Part shown: positions 60,234 through 64,000 of the stretch, piece after piece
Layout: every line of letters starts with the position of its first letter
How positions within the stretch are numbered: the first letter of the stretch is position 1
Assembly (NCBI GenBank): GCA_949358305.1
Contig: OX442321.1
Location: forward strand, 7,961,605 to 8,025,604
Reading direction: 5' to 3'
From: Strigamia acuminata
Taxonomy: Eukaryota > Arthropoda > Chilopoda > Geophilomorpha > Linotaeniidae
DNA length: 64,000 nucleotides
Translations under genes and position numbers: made by a program
Notes under the pieces: model-generated
The model's input: only the letters and a program-made list of their open reading frames with translations
Told to the model about the DNA's origin: nothing
Databases searched by the model: none

Positions 60234-63200
60234 TTAGAAAATGATGAAATCATCTTCAATCGGCTCTGATCCCACCGAACACACGCGCGTAGGTTTTCTT
60301 CGTGAATCCGAATCCGAGGGGGCCTTCCTCGCATCCTGGACGCGTTTCGAGCGTGCGGTTTGCACGGTTTCAGACCCGCATCTCGACAAACCGGGTCGAG
60401 ACTTTGATTTCACATCGTCAAGTGACAGTGTTTTCGTCGGTGCTTTCTCAGGAAAAGAAATATTAATGACGCTGCTATACGAAGCGTCCGACGAAGCAAA
60501 ATTGCCGAGCGACGAGCAAAACGAAGCGTTGGAAAGCACCGAAAGCGTCGAAGCCGCGTCTTCCATCAAACTAACTTTTAAAGGCGGTAATTTCGCCTCG
60601 TTGAATAATTCCACCGCATGTTCGTTCAATGTCGGTTTGTCCGCTAAAAACTGCTCTAACGATTTAACCAAAAATTTATTAGCATCGCGCAAGATACGCA
60701 AATCGAAGTCGAACTGAAAAATCGAATAAATTCCATCGATAAATCGAATTCAAACAATTCTTAACGTCGATATACCTCAATTGAAATTTTACTTCTCGTT
60801 TTATCGTTCGGTCTAATCGCCTTCGTGTACTTTGCATTTATGTTGACCGCCCGGTCGAGTTTCGCGTATTGTTCTTCCATTCGTCGTCCCAAATTGCTCA
60901 TGTGGTCCCTGAACTCTCTGCAGTTGTAATTTAACCGGTTTTGTTCCTCCGCCATCCCATCGCAAGAGACAGTAAGTTGCTAAGCGTAAACAAGGTTGAA
61001 TTAATCAATAAATCACCGGCGAATAACGCGAAAATACCTCGACTTGGTTAAGCAATTCATTCCGTTCCTTTTTCTTGATGATTTGTTTCTCTCTGCTCAT
61101 TCGCAGCTGCTCCTCTAATTGCTGTTTTTCCTCGTGTTCTTCACCTGACAAATCGACAAACACATTTAAATTTGAGATCAAATTTCATTCAATTTTAATT
61201 ACTGGATTTGGTGACTGGATTAAACGATCGCCTCAAATTGTCGTTACTCATGTTCATCAGTTTCAACGTGTTTTCCAAAGCCGTCACTTCTCTTTCGGCT
61301 TTGAGGACCTGCTCGTCTAATTTATCCCCGGTTAGCTGGAGTCGTTGTTTCTCCTGCACCGCCTGATTCGACCGAAATCAAATTAGTTAGTTACGCATCA
61401 CTACTGTCTAAGAAATTCCATTTACTGTGATAAAATACTGCACGTGGCAAGTCACGTCGTCCTCCGGCGCTCCCACGCATTCGGCCATACTGCTAACTAG
61501 AACTTCGTACCTTGAAAAGAAAGTTTAATAAACATTTCGTTAAATCAAAATTGTCAAAATAAATAAAACACCTATTTCTTAATTTAACAATTTTTGCTTT
61601 GTGGTTGTTTAGTTCTATCTGCAAATGGTGTCTTTCCTCTTCAATTGTGTTGTATTGTATTCGTAACATTTCGTGTTGAGTGCCAATATCGTGATGATGT
61701 TCTTTCACAATCTAATCAATCAATAAACAAATTTATTTATTTATTTATTTATTTTTATAAATAAAACCTTATTCAGCTCGAGTTTCTGCCTCTCCAAAGT
61801 CATCACATCGTCGACTTTCAATGTTAAATCTTCTTTTAATTTCTTAATCTGCAGTTTCAGCATGTTTTCTTCGACGATTAAATTCTAAAAAAAAAAAAAA
61901 AAAACCAAAAAATTAATCAAATAAACAATAATCTAATCAGTTTATATTTCTACGTGTTTTTTGGCAGTGAGCGATTTCAATTCTTGATTCGCCGTTTCAA
62001 TTTCCATCCCCAAATCCTTCATTTTAACGTTCAAGTCGAGCTGCACGTCCTTTTGCTTCAACAGTGCTCGATTCACTCGCCACACGTCGTCTTCCAAGTA
62101 TTTAATCTGTTGCTTCAAGAAATTACAAGACGATTCTTTCTTTTCGAGCGTCTCTTCAGCCTTGGCGAATTTATTTTCCAGAGCCTTTTTCTCCTCTGCG
62201 CGCGTGTTTCCAGTGATTCGACTGATTCGGTCTTCGAGCTGCTGGATCACCACATCTTGTCCGTAGATAACTTCGTCCTGTCGCTGAGCCATTTTTTCCA
62301 ACGACGTCAGGCGTTTCTTTAGATTCTGGATCGAAGTTCTGCAACCTTGGATTTCACTCGTCAGTGTTTTCTCGTTGGCTTTTTCCTTTTCTAATTCTTG
62401 TAATTTGTGATACCGAACGTCCATCATTCGATTAACCTCGAAATCTAACGTTTTCTGCCTCGATTCCATGCATTGAAAGTATTTATAACTCGCATTTGCT
62501 TTCTGATCCGATGTCATCAAGTCGCTTTTCACATTTTCCAGCGATTTTGTCAATTCGGAAATCCTCGCAACTTGTTCTTCGCGTCTAAAAATTAATTAAA
62601 TTAAATTTAATTAAATTAAATTCATCGAGGTTGTTTACTTTTCTTTTGTTTGTTTGTTTATTTCTCTCCATTGTTTAATTTCTTCTTTCAGGCTCATTAA
62701 ATCGGCCGAACAGCGCTTTATTTGCGAGGTAATTGTCCGTAACTATAAACAGTTAAAAAAAAATTAATAATTGACTTTTTTTTATTATTATTATTATTAT
62801 AAATCGAAATCTAACGTCATCATCTTTTAATTCTAACTGCGATTTCAAAATTCGACTCTGGTCCCTCAATTTTGCTAATTGCCGATCGCCAAGTTTCATC
62901 TCGGTTTCAATTTTCTGATTGTCTCGTTTTAATTCATTCAAAAATTGAGTTTTTGTGTCTTCAGTTTCCATTTTATTCTGCAATTCCGTTCGAATTTGAG
63001 TCATATCCTGCAATAATTTTTCTGTTTTTAGTAAATTAAAAAAAAAACACATTTTAGCAAATTTCAAGTCAACAAACTGATAATATCCCATTCATTTCCC
63101 GGTCCCTGTCTTTCATCTGTTTAATCGTGTCTTCCCACTGCTTAATCCCGGCATGTCGTTCTTCGTGCAACTGACTATACTCTTCAGCAGTTTTATTCAT

Positions 63201-64000
63201 CTCCATCTACAACAAAAAATTCAATATTTCTCACCAACAACAAATCGCGATTTCTACCTGACAGCATCTGTACTCGGTGACTAATTCCGCAAGTTTTTTT
63301 TTCTCGTCTTCCAAAGCGTCGTTTAACCCTCGAATTTTTATTACTAATTCCTAAATAATAAATAAATAGATAAATAAATCTAGTAAATTAAAAACCAAGC
63401 AGTCTCACTTTCATTTTTTGTTCATCCTGCTTCGTATATCGCTGCAACGCCAACACGTTATCGTCGTGCGATGAAACTTCGTCGAGCCACTCAATTAAGG
63501 CTTTTTCGTCTATTTTCAATTCGTTGTTCATTTCGTGAAGTTTATTTTGTTGCTTGGCAATCAACGCCTGAATTAAATTCGTAACAAAATTTAATATACT
63601 TTCAAAAACTATTTTTTAAAAAAAAAAATTTATTGCCGTTTGTCTCTGGCATTTGTCATCCAAATCAATCATTTGTTTCTGCAACTTGTCGAGGTCGCCA
63701 GTCAACCACTCATTTTCTCGATACGCTAGCTGAAACATGTGATCTTCCGCTTCCATTTCCTTCTGTTTAGCTTTGATTAATTGCTATAAATAAAAATTAT
63801 CGTCAGAAAAATCGATTTTTCTTTTTTCGAATAATAAATCTTTGACCTGTGTTTGCGAAAACTCGTTTTTGATGTTTTTCAAATGTTCCTTAACGTTGCC
63901 GGTTCTGCTTTTATAATTTTCCAAATTGTTTCGAATGTTAACCAGTTCTAGACTTTTCTCTCGGACCTGCAAAATTATTTTTATTTTACTATAAAAGCGA
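60234..64000 (-). CDS. CCDC39: Coiled-coil domain-containing protein 39 (3' part; gene continues past the right edge)
   Basis: CCDC39 and CCDC40 form the 96-nm molecular ruler on axonemal doublets that sets the spacing of inner dynein arms and the nexin-dynein regulatory complex. About fourteen exons are visible, all heptad-rich coiled coil. Diagnostic stretches: SLEKMAQRQDEVIYGQDVVI and QQLEDRISRITGNTRAEEKK, then SSCNFLKQQIKYLEDDVWRV, matching the central CCDC39 segment (YSQDFHIQQVERR-like in vertebrates). Before the tail are VNINAKYTKAIRPNDKTRSK and FLVKSLEQFLADKPTLNEHA. The last exon is Ser-rich (SRPGLSRCGSETVQTARSKR) and ends EPIEDDFIIF, as the Ser-rich tail of other CCDC39 proteins would predict. 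The N-terminus is outside the window. In an insect, expression in testis is expected, because sperm carry the main motile axoneme. Confidence 0.9.

Overview
The window is nuclear DNA of an insect. The evidence is AT-rich sequence, very short introns (about 45-100 bp, GT..AG with T-rich ends), gustatory-receptor-like proteins, and one-to-one animal housekeeping genes. A beetle is my best guess, but that is an impression from gene structure and composition, not a demonstration. I see no prokaryotic, viral or CRISPR features. About fifteen protein-coding genes are recognisable. Their exon joins were traced by hand from reading-frame phase and splice consensus, so most exon edges are approximate.

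Layout. 1-5.5 kb: no gene, but SINE-like and MITE-like repeats. 5.5-6.1 kb: a small secreted cysteine-rich (WAP-like) peptide gene (+). 6.5-13.1 kb: DNA polymerase alpha catalytic subunit (-), head to head with CSN6 (+, 13.35-14.58 kb). 14.7-15.9 kb: WBP11 (-, intronless coding region). 16.25-19.95 kb: poly(ADP-ribose) glycohydrolase (-) with a very large insertion. 20.95-25.3 kb: two convergent gustatory-receptor-like 7TM genes. 25.7-26.5 kb: a spermidine/spermine (diamine) acetyltransferase (+). 27.3-44.6 kb: a DBS/MCF2L-type Rho GEF (-) whose 12-kb first intron is full of nested hAT-like MITEs and holds two possible alternative first exons. 46-47 kb: a Tctex-type dynein light chain, DYNLT2B/TCTEX1D2 (+). 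48-51.9 kb: cullin-4 (-). 52.3-53.5 kb: two tandem NDUFA1 (complex I MWFE) genes (-). 53.6-55.6 kb: UPF3 (-). 56.2-58.0 kb: mannose-6-phosphate isomerase (-). 58.6-59.8 kb: rhomboid-like RHBDD1 (+). 60.2-64 kb: the 3' part of CCDC39 (-), running off the right edge.

How the genes relate. There is no operon logic, but some functions meet. CSN6 belongs to the COP9 signalosome, which removes NEDD8 from cullins such as CUL4. DYNLT2B and CCDC39 both belong to motile or assembling cilia, which in an insect points to sperm flagella or sensory cilia. Polymerase alpha (replication) and PARG (ADP-ribose turnover) act in genome maintenance. WBP11 and UPF3 act in mRNA processing and surveillance.

The most interesting points are: about 400 residues inserted inside the PARG catalytic domain, with a degenerate GGG motif; a tandem NDUFA1 pair in which one copy gained a charged C-terminal tail while the first exons stayed almost identical; an MPI start codon split by an intron; a likely GC-AG intron in a receptor gene; three candidate phase-matched first exons for the Rho GEF; and a cluster of hAT-type MITEs inserted into one another, most with readable 8-bp target duplications. 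I did not find a clearly new multi-gene system.
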